Part shown: positions 1 to 9,444 of the stretch, piece by piece | Layout of the letters: the number at the start of each line of letters is the position of its first letter | Numbering within the stretch: the stretch's first letter is position 1 | Assembly (NCBI GenBank): GCA_046520405.1 | Contig: JBKGHI010000123.1 | Span: forward strand, 1 to 24,016 | Reading direction: 5' to 3' | Source: Myxococcus sp046520405 | GTDB lineage: Bacteria; Myxococcota; Myxococcia; Myxococcales; Myxococcaceae | Length of the DNA: 24,016 bases | Notes under the pieces: generated by a model | Databases searched by the model: none | The model's input: the letters and a program-made list of their open reading frames with translations, nothing else | What the model was told of the DNA's origin: nothing | Position numbers and translations under genes: made by a program

Positions 1-240
1 GGCCTGCTCCGTCGCCGAGGCGGCCGGCGCGCCCGGGCCCCACAGCTCGCGGGGAACGACTTCCCGCGCCTCCGGGAAGCGCCAGGGAAAGGCGAAGTTG
101 AGCCCGTCCTCGGACATCTGGAGCCGGCCCTGGATGGAGCCGCTTTCGATGAGCAGTTCAATGGTCGGCAGGGTGAGGGGCCCCCACATGGTGCCCCTGT
201 CGTTGCGGACCCAGTACTGACGGACCTCACCCTCCGCCAT
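1..240 (-). CDS. GYF_2-like domain protein, N-terminal part (runs off window)
   Basis: The first 80 codons of a minus-strand gene are present and the C-terminus lies beyond the left edge. The start is the ATG at 238-240. The N-terminus (MAEGEVRQYWVRNDRGTMWG, then a PLTLPTIELLIESG stretch and an FAFPWRFPEA stretch) has the layout of GYF_2-type domains: an aromatic start, a central WGP motif, then a helix and a 'dose of text' beta strand. Such domains in bacteria often sit at the N-terminus of multidomain scaffold or signalling proteins, so a larger protein is expected. After residue 65 the sequence turns Ala/Pro/Gly-rich, which looks like the start of a linker. The domain assignment is by pattern only, and the function of the full protein cannot be judged from this piece. 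Confidence 0.7.
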   Translation of the reverse strand, partial: MAEGEVRQYWVRNDRGTMWGPLTLPTIELLIESGSIQGRLQMSEDGLNFAFPWRFPEAREVVPRELWGPGAPAASATEQA

Positions 241-339
241 GCGCGGCCTTGCTCCTTCGTCCTGCGAGAAAAGCGAACCCTACCGCTGTCCTCCGTCGCA
301 TCAAAGCAGCGCGCCGGGTGGCGAGCCCCTTACTTCGAC

Positions 340-1188
340 TCAGGGGGCGGCGCCATCCAGCGCCGCCAGTCCGAGCGCTGACAGACACGCCGCGTCCGCC
401 TTCTGTTCAGCCGGAGGATCGAAGCAGTACACCTCGCTGTCGAAGACCTTGCACAGCCCGTCCGGGGTGGACGCACAGGCCGCCTTCGAGAAGGCCGTGG
501 TGCAGTTGTACCCACACACCGGGCCCGCCTCGGTGTTCTTGCACTGCGGCGCGGGCAATTCGCGCTTCCAGGCGCACAGGGCGGCGGGGGTGGGGTCGAA
601 GCAGGTGATGTTGCTGTTGACCTTCCTGCAGACCCCCGCCGGCGTCCGGGCGCACCGCACGCCCTCCGGAGAGTTGATGCAGCCGTAGCCACACGTCATC
701 TCCACGGCGTTGCCGTGACATTCGGCGCGGGGCGTGTCCTTGCCGTACACGGCGAACACCACCGCGGGCGGGTCGAAGCACTCCACGTTGCCGCCGCGGC
801 CGATGCACACGCCCGCGGGGGACTTCGCGCACTTCAACCGGCCGGGCTGGGTCGCGCAGTTGTAGCCACACGCCACCACCCCATCGATGCTCTGACACTC
901 CGGCTTCGGCAGCGCGTCGCCATAGGCCTTCTGCACGTAGGCCGGCGGGTCGAAGCAGACCACCTGCCCATCAATCACCTGGCAGTGGCCTTGGGGCGTC
1001 TGCGCGCACCGCACCCGCTGTCCGTCCGACTTGCACCCATAGCCGCAGGACACCTTGCCATCGATGGCGCGGCACGCCGGCTTGGACGGGTCCTGCGGAA
1101 TCGGAACCGAGCCCAGGGTGAGCGCCAGCACGGTGAGAAAGGAAGCGAGCACGAGGACCTCGGCGGGGGAGTGGGGGCGTCCTGGCAT
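340..1188 (-). CDS. Secreted protein with four six-cysteine modules
   Basis: A 282-residue protein. The start at 1188 is preferred over an ATG at 1230 because it puts an N-terminal export signal (hydrophobic LVLASFLTVLALTLG) close to the start and leaves room for the divergent gene. After the signal come four tandem modules. Each has six cysteines with the same spacing (C-x8-C-x3-C-x8-C-x7-C-x8-C) and contains CGYGC or CGYNC, then CA..TP.G.C, then CFDPP. The first cysteines are at residues 39, 98, 157 and 216, an exact 59-residue period. Two extra cysteines lie outside the modules. The protein is probably exported and disulfide-bonded, on the surface or in the periplasm or matrix. I do not recognise the module as a named family, and the function is unknown. 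Confidence 0.85.
   Translation of the reverse strand: MPGRPHSPAEVLVLASFLTVLALTLGSVPIPQDPSKPACRAIDGKVSCGYGCKSDGQRVRCAQTPQGHCQVIDGQVVCFDPPAYVQKAYGDALPKPECQSIDGVVACGYNCATQPGRLKCAKSPAGVCIGRGGNVECFDPPAVVFAVYGKDTPRAECHGNAVEMTCGYGCINSPEGVRCARTPAGVCRKVNSNITCFDPTPAALCAWKRELPAPQCKNTEAGPVCGYNCTTAFSKAACASTPDGLCKVFDSEVYCFDPPAEQKADAACLSALGLAALDGAAP
424..1074 (-). repeat. Four 177-bp coding repeats (59-residue cysteine modules)
   Basis: Within the cysteine-rich secreted protein, equivalent cysteine codons recur every 177 bp (for example 1072-1074, then 895-897, 718-720 and 541-543). All six cysteines keep the same spacing in all four copies, while most other residues have diverged. This indicates old tandem duplication with selection for the disulfide framework rather than recent slippage. 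Confidence 0.85.
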
Positions 1189-1271
1189 TGACGCCCAAGG
1201 TGCGCGGTGACGCAAGAAGCGGGCGGTCATGGGCGGCGGCTTGGGCCCGTGGTACCCAGGCGCCGTCCGTG

Positions 1272-1277
1272 AGGAGG
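1272..1277 (+). promoter_or_regulatory. Shine-Dalgarno site fixing a GTG start
   Basis: AGGAGG lies eight bases before the GTG at 1286. This chooses the GTG over the upstream in-frame ATG at 1229, which has no ribosome-binding site and would overlap the divergent gene. Confidence 0.75.
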
Positions 1278-1285
1278 TTCATCCG

Positions 1286-2062
1286 GTGGACGTGGACGTC
1301 AGTACGCTGCACCTCATCCTGCTGTGCGTCGCCGCGTTGATTGCCGGCATGGTGGATGCCATCGCGGGAGGCGGCGGGCTCATCTCCCTCCCCGCACTGC
1401 TGGCCGCGGGCCTTCCGCCTCACGTGGCGTTGGGCACCAACAAGGGCCAGTCCGTCTTCGGCTCCTTCGCCGCGTTGGTGCGCTTCTCCCGCGCGGGGCT
1501 GGTGGATGGGCGCCTGGCGCGCGTGACGTTCCCCTTCGGCCTGGGGGGCGCCTTCGGCGGCGCCGCGCTGGTGCTGCTGGTGAAGCCCGAGGTGCTCAAA
1601 CCGCTGGTGCTGGTGCTGCTCATCGCGGTGGCGGTGTTCCTCGCCTTCCGCAAGTCGCCGCGTCCCGGGGACACGCCGGAGCCCGGACCGCCCGCGCGCG
1701 CGCGGGCCATTGGCGCGCTCATCGCGCTGGTCATCGGCAGCTATGACGGCTTCTTCGGGCCGGGGACGGGGACGTTCCTCATCGTGGCCTTCTCGTCCCT
1801 GCTGGGACACGGCCTGGCGCGCGCGTCCGCGGACGCGAAGGTGGTGAACTTCGCCTCCAACCTCGCCTCCGTCGCGTTGTTCGCCTTCAAGGGCGTGGTG
1901 CTGTGGAAGGTGGCGCTGCCCATGGCCGGCGCCCAGTTCGCGGGCGCCTGGCTGGGCGCGCACCTGGCCGTGAAGGGCGGCGACAGGCTGGTGCGCAAGG
2001 TGGTGCTGGGCGTGGTGCTGGCCCTGGTGCTGAAGCTGGGGCACGACGTGGTGACGGGCTGA
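1286..2062 (+). CDS. TauE/SafE-family membrane permease (sulfite/organosulfonate exporter type)
   Basis: A 258-residue polytopic membrane protein. The GTG start at 1286 has an AGGAGG eight bases upstream. The two-fold internal repeat of the TauE/SafE family is visible. The first half has AGMVDAIAGGGGLISLP followed by ALGTNKGQSVFGS. The second half has GSYDGFFGPGTGTF followed by ADAKVVNFASNLAS. Hydrophobic helices fill the rest, with one Pro/Arg-rich cytoplasmic loop between the halves. Family members export sulfite, sulfoacetate or related anions across the inner membrane. The substrate here cannot be read from sequence, and no sulfur-metabolism gene is adjacent. The gene is divergent from the cysteine-rich protein and convergent with the DUF1877 gene 21 bp downstream. 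Confidence 0.9.
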   Translation: MDVDVSTLHLILLCVAALIAGMVDAIAGGGGLISLPALLAAGLPPHVALGTNKGQSVFGSFAALVRFSRAGLVDGRLARVTFPFGLGGAFGGAALVLLVKPEVLKPLVLVLLIAVAVFLAFRKSPRPGDTPEPGPPARARAIGALIALVIGSYDGFFGPGTGTFLIVAFSSLLGHGLARASADAKVVNFASNLASVALFAFKGVVLWKVALPMAGAQFAGAWLGAHLAVKGGDRLVRKVVLGVVLALVLKLGHDVVTG

Positions 2063-2083
2063 CGTGCGCGCGTCACCCCGCCG

Positions 2084-2599
2084 TCAGCCGATGTGCACCA
2101 GCAGCGCCTCGCCGCGCTTCGCCACCGTGGCCACGAACTTCTGGAGCTCGTCGAAGTAGGAGAGCAGCTCCTCCAACGGGTCCACCTCGGCCTCGGGTTC
2201 GTCCCACGTCCCGGGGTAGATGTCCTGGGCCTGCATGGCGGGCGCGTCGTAGCGCGCGCGCAGCGTCTTCTCCGTCACCCGCTGGAGCGCGGTGGACAGG
2301 GCCTGCACCTGGGCGGCGGGGAGGATGCGCGCGGTGCCTTCGTCGGATGGGATGTCGCCCACGTCCTCGCCGCCGCGGACCAGGAAGTCCAGCGGCGCGG
2401 CGCCTTCCCACGGCGTCCCCGTGAGCAGGTACTGGAGCCCGTGCCACGCCTCGCCGATGTCCAGCTCCAGGAACGCCGAGCCCTTCGGGTCACCGAAGTC
2501 CTCCTCGTCGTCGAGGAACGCCTCCAGCGCCTCGGGCGCCTGAAGCAGGGCGGTGCGCTGGGCCTCGGTGGCGGTGCGCAGGGTGCAGAGCATCTCCAT
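2084..2599 (-). CDS. DUF1877 / YfbM-like protein
   Basis: A 171-residue soluble protein with the features of the DUF1877 (YfbM) family: an MEMLCTLRTAT start, a helical region rich in Leu/Glu, a central LDIGEAWHGLQYLLTG motif followed by PLDFLVRGGEDVG, and a C-terminal segment ending in a helix (ELLSYFDELQKFVATVAKRG). Members are small cytoplasmic proteins of unknown biochemical role. The gene follows the carboxylase operon on the same strand but is separated from it by 84 bp holding a 10-bp perfect hairpin, so it probably has its own promoter. It is convergent with the TauE-type gene. Confidence 0.88.
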   Translation of the reverse strand: MEMLCTLRTATEAQRTALLQAPEALEAFLDDEEDFGDPKGSAFLELDIGEAWHGLQYLLTGTPWEGAAPLDFLVRGGEDVGDIPSDEGTARILPAAQVQALSTALQRVTEKTLRARYDAPAMQAQDIYPGTWDEPEAEVDPLEELLSYFDELQKFVATVAKRGEALLVHIG

Positions 2600-2638
2600 T
2601 CGGTGTGACCTCGGCGGACCCGCATGGGCAGGGGAACG

Positions 2639-2665
2639 CGCGGCGGACCTTACCAGTCCGCCGCG
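2639..2665 (-). terminator. Hairpin after the carboxylase operon (10-bp perfect stem)
   Basis: Arms 2639-2648 (CGCGGCGGAC) and 2656-2665 (GTCCGCCGCG) pair perfectly around a 7-base loop. The hairpin lies 18 bp beyond the stop of the biotin carrier gene, where its transcription would end. No U-tract follows, so termination may be Rho-assisted or the hairpin may stabilise the 3' end. Confidence 0.55.
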
Positions 2666-2683
2666 AGCCTGCGCAGTCCGTGG

Positions 2684-3193
2684 CTACTCCACCACCACCA
2701 GCCTGGCGTTGTTCTCCACGGCGGTGCCTTCCTTGGCGAACAGTTCCGTCACCTTGCCGGCCTTGGGGCTCTTGAGCTCGTTCTCCATCTTCATGGCCTC
2801 CACCACCACGAGGCCCTGGCCTTCCTTCACCTCGTCGCCCACCTTCACCAGCACCTTCACCACCTTGCCGGGCATGGGCGCGGTGACGAGCTGCTTTCCT
2901 TCGACGGAGAAGGCCGCGTTGGCCGCGCGCAGCCGCAGCCGGCGCTCATCCGCCACGTCGATGCGGTTCACCTGGCCGCGCAGGAGCACGCCAATCTCGT
3001 CGCCGTTCTCCTCGAACTCGACGTTGTACGACTGGCCGTCCACCAGCATGGACAGCGTGCCGTGCTCCAGCGCCAGCGCGTCCACCTGGTACGTGGTGGT
3101 GCCCACGGTGATTTTGTACTGGTCGTTCCCCAGGGGCTCCAGGTCCACCGGAACCGCTTCCTTCTGGCCCTGCTGCTTCGTGAAGTAACGCAT
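2684..3193 (-). CDS. Biotin carboxyl carrier protein of acyl-CoA carboxylase
   Basis: A 169-residue biotin carrier. The C-terminal half (about residues 100-169) is a biotinyl domain with the classic EAMKMENEL motif; K135 is the biotinylated lysine. It also has the APMPGKV and GDEVKEGQ turns. The N-terminal 100 residues form a beta-rich segment that resembles the biotin-transfer region of propionyl-CoA carboxylase alpha chains, so here that chain seems split into two genes. An AAGGA-type ribosome-binding site precedes the ATG at 3193. The gene starts 24 bp after the biotin carboxylase gene, in the same operon. It shuttles carboxylated biotin between the carboxylase and the carboxyltransferase. 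Confidence 0.93.
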   Translation of the reverse strand: MRYFTKQQGQKEAVPVDLEPLGNDQYKITVGTTTYQVDALALEHGTLSMLVDGQSYNVEFEENGDEIGVLLRGQVNRIDVADERRLRLRAANAAFSVEGKQLVTAPMPGKVVKVLVKVGDEVKEGQGLVVVEAMKMENELKSPKAGKVTELFAKEGTAVENNARLVVVE

Positions 3194-3217
3194 GGAAGTC
3201 CTTCCGAGCTCTGAGGG

Positions 3218-4734
3218 TTAGCGGCGCGTGCGCAGCGCCAGCTTCCACGGGGAGACGCCGCCGTTGCCACCGCCCTGGCCCCCACCGGCGCCGGGCAGCG
3301 TCTTCGCGCGCTTCTGGTCCCGCTGGTACGTGTGCACCACGCTGGCCAGCAGCGCCATCTCGCTCAGCTTCGGGTCCTCCGCGCCCAGCAGCGCGTCGTG
3401 CTCGCGGGTGAGGAAGCTGGTGTCGTAGTCGCCCGCGATGAACTCGGGGTGCGCCAGGATGGCCTTCAGGTAGCGGATGTTGGTGGTGATGCCCTTCACC
3501 ACGTACTCGGACAGCGCGCGCTGGGTGCGTGCGATGGCTTCCTTCCGCGTGGGCGCCCACACGGACAGCTTGGAAATCATCGGGTCGTAGACGTTGGGCA
3601 CCGTGTACCCGGGGAACACGCCCGAGTCGTCGCGCACGTTCGGTCCGCCCGGCACGCGCAGGTACGTAATCTTGCCCGGGCTGGGCATGAAGTTGCGGCT
3701 GGGGTCCTCGGCGTAGACGCGGACCTCAATCGAGTGCCCGTTGGGCTGGGGCGCCTCGGTGAGGCCGAGCTTCTCGCCCTCGGCGGCCTTGATCTGCATG
3801 GCCACCAGGTCCAGGCCCGTCACCCACTCCGTCACCGGGTGCTCCACCTGGAGGCGGGTGTTCATCTCCAGGAAGTAGAAGTTGCGGTGCACGTCCACCA
3901 GGAACTCCACCGTCCCGGCGCCCACGTAGTTGACGGCCTTGGCTGCCTTCACCGCGACCTCGCCCATCTTCGCGCGCAGCTCCGGCGTGAGGATGGGGCT
4001 GGGCGTCTCCTCCACCACCTTCTGGTGACGGCGCTGCGCGGAGCACTCGCGCTCGTTCAGGTGGATGGTGTTGCCGTACGGGTCGGCGAAGACCTGAATC
4101 TCCACGTGGTGTGGCTTCTCCAGGTACTTCTCGATGTAGACGGCGTCGTTGCCGAAGGCGTTGAGGGCCTCGCTCTTGGCGGAGCGCCACGAGGACTCGA
4201 AGTCCTCCATGCGCTCCACCTTGCGCATGCCCTTGCCGCCGCCGCCGCCCGCGGCCTTGAGCATGACGGGGAAGCCAATCTTCTCCACGTAGGCGCGCGC
4301 TTCCTCCACGGTGGCGATGGGCTCGGTGGTGCCGGGCACCACGGGCACGCCGGCCTTGATCATGTTCGCGCGGGCGCGGGTCTTCTCGCCCATGGAGTCC
4401 ATGGCGGACGCGGGCGGACCGATGAAGGTCAGCCCGGCGGACTCGCAGGCGCGGACGAAGGAGGCGTTTTCGGAGAGGAAGCCGTAGCCGGGGTGGATGG
4501 CATCCGCGCCAGCCTGCTTCGCGGCGTCGAGGATGCGCTGCTGCACCAGGTAGCTCTCACGCGAAGGCGGGGCCCCACGAAGATGGCCTGGTCGGCCGTG
4601 CGCACATGCAGGGCGGAGCGGTCCGCCTCCGAGTACACCGCCACCGTGGCGATGCCGAGTTCCTTGCACGTGCGCATCACCCGGATGGCGATCTCGCCGC
4701 GATTGGCGACGAGCACTTTGCGGATCTTGGGCAT
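3218..4734 (-). CDS. accC: Biotin carboxylase subunit of acyl-CoA carboxylase, one frameshift as sequenced
   Basis: This enzyme carboxylates biotin with ATP and bicarbonate. It starts at the ATG at 4734 (MPKIRKVLVANRGEIAIRV), and the reading frame breaks at the GGGGCCCC run at 4569-4576. One missing base there joins the N-terminal 54 or so residues to the rest (SRESYLVQQRILDAAKQAG), giving about 505 residues, the usual family length. The ATP-grasp glycine loop (KAAGGGGGKGMR) and the catalytic region (EMNTRLQVEHPVTE) are intact. The C-terminus has a Gly-rich tail (PGAGGGQGGGNGG). Both halves are well conserved with no other damage, so a sequencing error is more likely than decay. An alternative start in the downstream frame at 4750 would give a meaningless N-terminus. 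The gene lies between an unknown gene (39 bp away) and the biotin carrier gene (24 bp away). Confidence 0.9.
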
Positions 4735-4772
4735 GAGGCTCGTCTAGCACGGGGCGCCCAGGTTTTCCGCCT

Positions 4773-5387
4773 CTACTTCCGCGCGTTCAAGTACTGCTCC
4801 ATGTAAGCGCGGGCCTGCGTCAGCTTGGCCTCCACGAAGCGGTCGTCCTCGTCCGGCTCCGGAGGTGCGGGCGGACCCGACCGTCCAGGTTCGTTGCCGA
4901 AGTCGACCGCGGCAGCCAACAGGTTGCGTGCCGCGTTGCCGCCACCGAAGAGGCGGGCCAGCATGCCCGTCTCCACGTCCAGCCAGCGCGCGGCCTGCCG
5001 GATGACGTCCAGAACCTCACCTTCCACGGCCTTGGACGGCCGGCCCGGACCGCTGATGCACGAGCGCGCGTAGCTGTGCTCGCGGTCCACGAAGATGCCC
5101 AGCGCCCGGTCGCGGAAGTCCTGGGCCACGGCCTGACTCATGGCGTCCAGCTGCTCCTCCAGGAAGGGCTGCTCGGACTTGCGCGCCTTGCGGCCGGGGG
5201 CGGGCGGGAGCTCCAGTTCGACGGCGTGCCAGCCCGCATCGGCCAGCCCCTCTGGCGGAGGCTCCACCCACTTCACCTCGGGCGTGACCAGGTCCACCGC
5301 TTCGCAGACACGCTTGAGCGTCTGCCGCAGGGCGGTGAGGTTTCCTTCGACGTCGGAGAGAAAGAGGATGAGGCGACGGTGGGACAA
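4773..5387 (-). CDS. Unknown protein inside the carboxylase operon
   Basis: A 204-residue soluble protein that I do not recognise. It starts MSHRRLILFLSDVEGNLTALRQTLKRV, which could be a short beta strand and helix. A basic PGRKARKSEQPFLEEQLDA segment and a charged, helical C-terminal half follow, ending with a Pro/Asp/Glu-rich linker (PPAPPEPDEDDRF) and a final helix. There is no signal peptide, membrane segment or cysteine-rich motif. It sits between the carboxyltransferase and biotin carboxylase genes on the same strand, 38 bp before the latter, so it is probably cotranscribed with them. A role in the assembly or regulation of the carboxylase is possible by position only. Confidence 0.75.
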   Translation of the reverse strand: MSHRRLILFLSDVEGNLTALRQTLKRVCEAVDLVTPEVKWVEPPPEGLADAGWHAVELELPPAPGRKARKSEQPFLEEQLDAMSQAVAQDFRDRALGIFVDREHSYARSCISGPGRPSKAVEGEVLDVIRQAARWLDVETGMLARLFGGGNAARNLLAAAVDFGNEPGRSGPPAPPEPDEDDRFVEAKLTQARAYMEQYLNARK

Positions 5388-5449
5388 AATGAGATTCCTT
5401 TCCTGGCCCCTGTAAGCCCGTTCGTCACCCCCAAATTTCCCGCTTCGCG

Positions 5450-5492
5450 CGCGCCTGCCTGCCCTGCGAGCGACGGAGGGCGGGCAGGCGCG
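5450..5492 (-). terminator. Strong hairpin between carboxyltransferase and downstream operon genes
   Basis: A 16-base arm at 5450-5465 (CGCGCCTGCCTGCCCT) pairs with 5477-5492 (AGGGCGGGCAGGCGCG), with one G-T type mismatch and an 11-base loop. It lies 13 bp after the carboxyltransferase stop and before the next gene. No U-tract follows, so it may act as a partial terminator or an mRNA-processing or stability element that uncouples carboxyltransferase from biotin carboxylase expression. Confidence 0.55.
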
Positions 5493-5505
5493 GGCTGGAA
5501 GAATC

Positions 5506-7068
<1,563 letters not shown>

Positions 7069-7077
7069 GGGGCGCGT

Positions 7078-7803
7078 CTAGCATGATTGGGGCGCTGACG
7101 CGCTGCCTGGATTCCTGGCTTCCATGGCCGGACGCATGGGGTCGTTAAGCACCGCGTCCACCGCCGCCAGGTCCAGGCCGTAGCGCTGGCGGACCTCCGT
7201 CAATGGCGCCTCCCACATCTGACGCCAGGGTGCACCAAAGAGGAGCCGGGCCCGCTGTCCCAGCAGCCAGCCCCGGACGATGGCGCGCATGCGCTCCTCG
7301 CGTTGGGAGAACGCGTAGAGGAGGGTGTTCGTCAGGCCGCCCGCGAGGATGCCCATCGCGAAGGGGCTGCCCACCTGGGCCAGGCTGAAGGCCTGGATGC
7401 CCAGCTCCCCCGCCACGCTCGTCGGGAAGCCGGTGAGGACGTGCCAGACGTCGTGGGACTCGAGCAGGTGCGCGCGCACGTACTCCTCGTCGGTCTGGGC
7501 CTCCAGGTAGGGCAGGGCGTGGGGGTCCACCCGGTTCGCTTCCAGGTGGTCGGCGAAGGCACGTCCCAGGGTGTGCTCGGGCAGGGCGCGCAGCGCGGCC
7601 AGTTGGAGCAGGCCCACGCGCGGGCGCTCGATGAAGGCCTGGGCCGCGGAGGCGTGGCGCATCAGCCGCTCCACCAGCCGGCGCATCGCCATGGGGGGCG
7701 CGAGCACCGGGGCCAGACCCAGCACGTCCTGGAGTTTCTCCGGGTCTCGGATGGCCCGTGCCATCCGCCATGCCGTCCACGCATACGCGACCGGGTTCCA
7801 CAT
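7078..7803 (-). CDS. Coq4-like protein
   Basis: A 241-residue protein. The ATG at 7803 has a GGAGG five bases upstream. The key feature is HDVWHVLTGFPTSVAGE at residues 117-133, which fits the Coq4 metal-binding motif HDxxH-x11-E (H117, D118, H121, E133). Flanking helices match the family in order: an N-terminal ALRALPEHTLGRAFADHLE segment, then EEYVRAHLLES before the motif, and FSQREERMRAIVRGWLLGQRARLLFGAPW near the C-terminus. Coq4 is known as a ubiquinone-biosynthesis protein, recently linked to C1 decarboxylation of the ring. Myxobacteria of the Myxococcus type are reported to use menaquinone, so the role here may differ. Nine bp separate it from the carboxyltransferase gene, suggesting cotranscription. 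Confidence 0.85.
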   Translation of the reverse strand: MWNPVAYAWTAWRMARAIRDPEKLQDVLGLAPVLAPPMAMRRLVERLMRHASAAQAFIERPRVGLLQLAALRALPEHTLGRAFADHLEANRVDPHALPYLEAQTDEEYVRAHLLESHDVWHVLTGFPTSVAGELGIQAFSLAQVGSPFAMGILAGGLTNTLLYAFSQREERMRAIVRGWLLGQRARLLFGAPWRQMWEAPLTEVRQRYGLDLAAVDAVLNDPMRPAMEARNPGSASAPQSC

Positions 7804-8014
7804 GGTGCCTCCAAGGCGGGGGGACGCTGGGGCCGACGTGTCCAGCGTATGCGGGAGGCGCCGGGTCCGGAGGGGGGCGACCGCGGCCGTGCTCGCGGGC
7901 GGACATCTCGAAGGCCGTGGAGCCGACACTCGGGGGCGGCAGTCGGCCGGGCCGCCGCCGGGTCCGTGCGCGCCGCGTGCAGGGGACGGAGGTTGAAGCC
8001 ACAGGAGGGCTGCC

Positions 8015-9172
8015 ATGCGTGCCGCGCGAGGTTCCTTTCAGATCGGCTCGTTCCGCGGCATTCCCGTCCGCGTCCACTTCTCGTTGTTGATTATCCTGCC
8101 GGTGCTGGCGCTGCTGTTTGGTGGCGCGTTCCGGCGCGCGGCGGAGGTGGCGGAAGTGCCTCCAGAGCGGCTGGTGGGCTCGCCCGCCCTGTGGGGGCTG
8201 GCGGTGGCGGTGGGCCTGTTCGTGTCCGTGTTCATCCACGAACTGGCGCATACGGTCTACGCGCTGCGCCGTGGCGGGACGGTGCGCTCGATTACGTTGA
8301 TGATGGTGGGCGGTGTGTCGGAGCTGACAGAGGCGCCGCCGCGTCCCCGGGATGAGGCGTTGATGGCGGCGGTGGGGCCGCTGACGAGCATCCTGCTGGC
8401 GGCGTTGCTGGGCGGCGCGACGTGGCTGCTCCCGAGGGAGGGCTCGTTCAACGTCCAGTTCGCGCTCTTCTACATGGCCAGCCTGAACCTGTTCCTGGGC
8501 GTGTTCAACCTGCTGCCCGCGTTCCCCATGGATGGCGGGCGCATCGTCCGCGCGTCGCTGGCGGGGCGGCTGGGGATGGTGCGCGCCACGCAGGTGGCGT
8601 CCTGGCTGGGGCGTGGGTTCGCGGTGCTGTTCGGCGTGTGGGCGGTGCTGTCGTTCAACCCGTTCCTGGCCGTCATCGCGTTCTTCATCTTCATGGGCGC
8701 GCAAGGAGAGGCGCAGCAGGTGCGGATGAAGGCGACGCTGGAGCGCGTGCCCGTGGCGGACCTGATGACGCCGCGCCGGGTGGGCGTGGACGCGGGGGCG
8801 TCCCTGGAGCAGGCGCTGTGGGACTTGCGGCGGCAGCGGCTGTTGCTGCTGCCGGTGACGGAGGACGGGCGGCCGGTGGGGCAGGTGGCGCTGGAGACGC
8901 TGCGGAGCGTTCCGGATGCGGAGCGGATGACGCGGACGGCTCGCGAGGTGATGGTGCCCGCCGTGGCGGTGCGGCTGGATGAGGATGGCTGGACGGCGCT
9001 GCGGCGCATGGCCGAGGAGGAGATGCCTCAGCTCGTCGTGGTGGAGGCGGATGGGGCGCTGGCCGGGACGCTGGACGTGAATGACGTGCAGCGCGGCATG
9101 GCGCTGTACCAGGCGCGCGAGGAGCGGAGAGGCCCGCAGGAGCGACGGTGGCGGCAGGAGCGGCCGGCGTGA
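8015..9172 (+). CDS. Site-2 protease family (M50) membrane protein with CBS domains
   Basis: A 385-residue membrane metalloprotease. AGGAGG at 8003-8008 supports the ATG at 8015. Hydrophobic segments lie near residues 20-38, 60-75, 118-138, 148-168 and 200-228. The zinc motif HELAH (H75, E76, H79) lies in the second helix, and the third metal ligand is D173 in LLPAFPMDGGR. Both catalytic parts are intact. After residue 240 come two degenerate CBS repeats (VADLMTPRRVGVDAG and AREVMVPAVAVRLDE), which in this subfamily are thought to sense adenine nucleotides. A basic tail ends the protein. Related proteins cut membrane-bound regulators or substrates inside the bilayer. It is divergent from the Coq4-like gene, with a 211-bp gap in which no clear promoter was found. 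Confidence 0.92.
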   Translation: MRAARGSFQIGSFRGIPVRVHFSLLIILPVLALLFGGAFRRAAEVAEVPPERLVGSPALWGLAVAVGLFVSVFIHELAHTVYALRRGGTVRSITLMMVGGVSELTEAPPRPRDEALMAAVGPLTSILLAALLGGATWLLPREGSFNVQFALFYMASLNLFLGVFNLLPAFPMDGGRIVRASLAGRLGMVRATQVASWLGRGFAVLFGVWAVLSFNPFLAVIAFFIFMGAQGEAQQVRMKATLERVPVADLMTPRRVGVDAGASLEQALWDLRRQRLLLLPVTEDGRPVGQVALETLRSVPDAERMTRTAREVMVPAVAVRLDEDGWTALRRMAEEEMPQLVVVEADGALAGTLDVNDVQRGMALYQAREERRGPQERRWRQERPA

Positions 9173-9444
9173 CGGGATTCAGTCCGTCACGAACCACGGG
9201 CCCACGGCGCCGTCACTTTGAAACGCCGCGCGAGGGAATGACCACCTGGCATGGTGAGTTCCTCCTTGTGCTCCCTACCTGATGCGTTGCATATGGGACG
9301 TGGATGGTGGCATCCACTCCGTGCCGTCGTGGGCTCGGGTCACAGCGGGAGCTTGGATGACGGACGCGCGCCGTGGGGAGGCGCAGAGGCCGACAGCGTC
9401 AAAGGAGGGTTGTCCATGAATGAAGCAGGTGTAAGCTGCTATTC

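Noticed and set aside
3332..4747. Plus-strand open frame opposite biotin carboxylase
   Set aside because: It is a composition-driven shadow of the conserved minus-strand gene.
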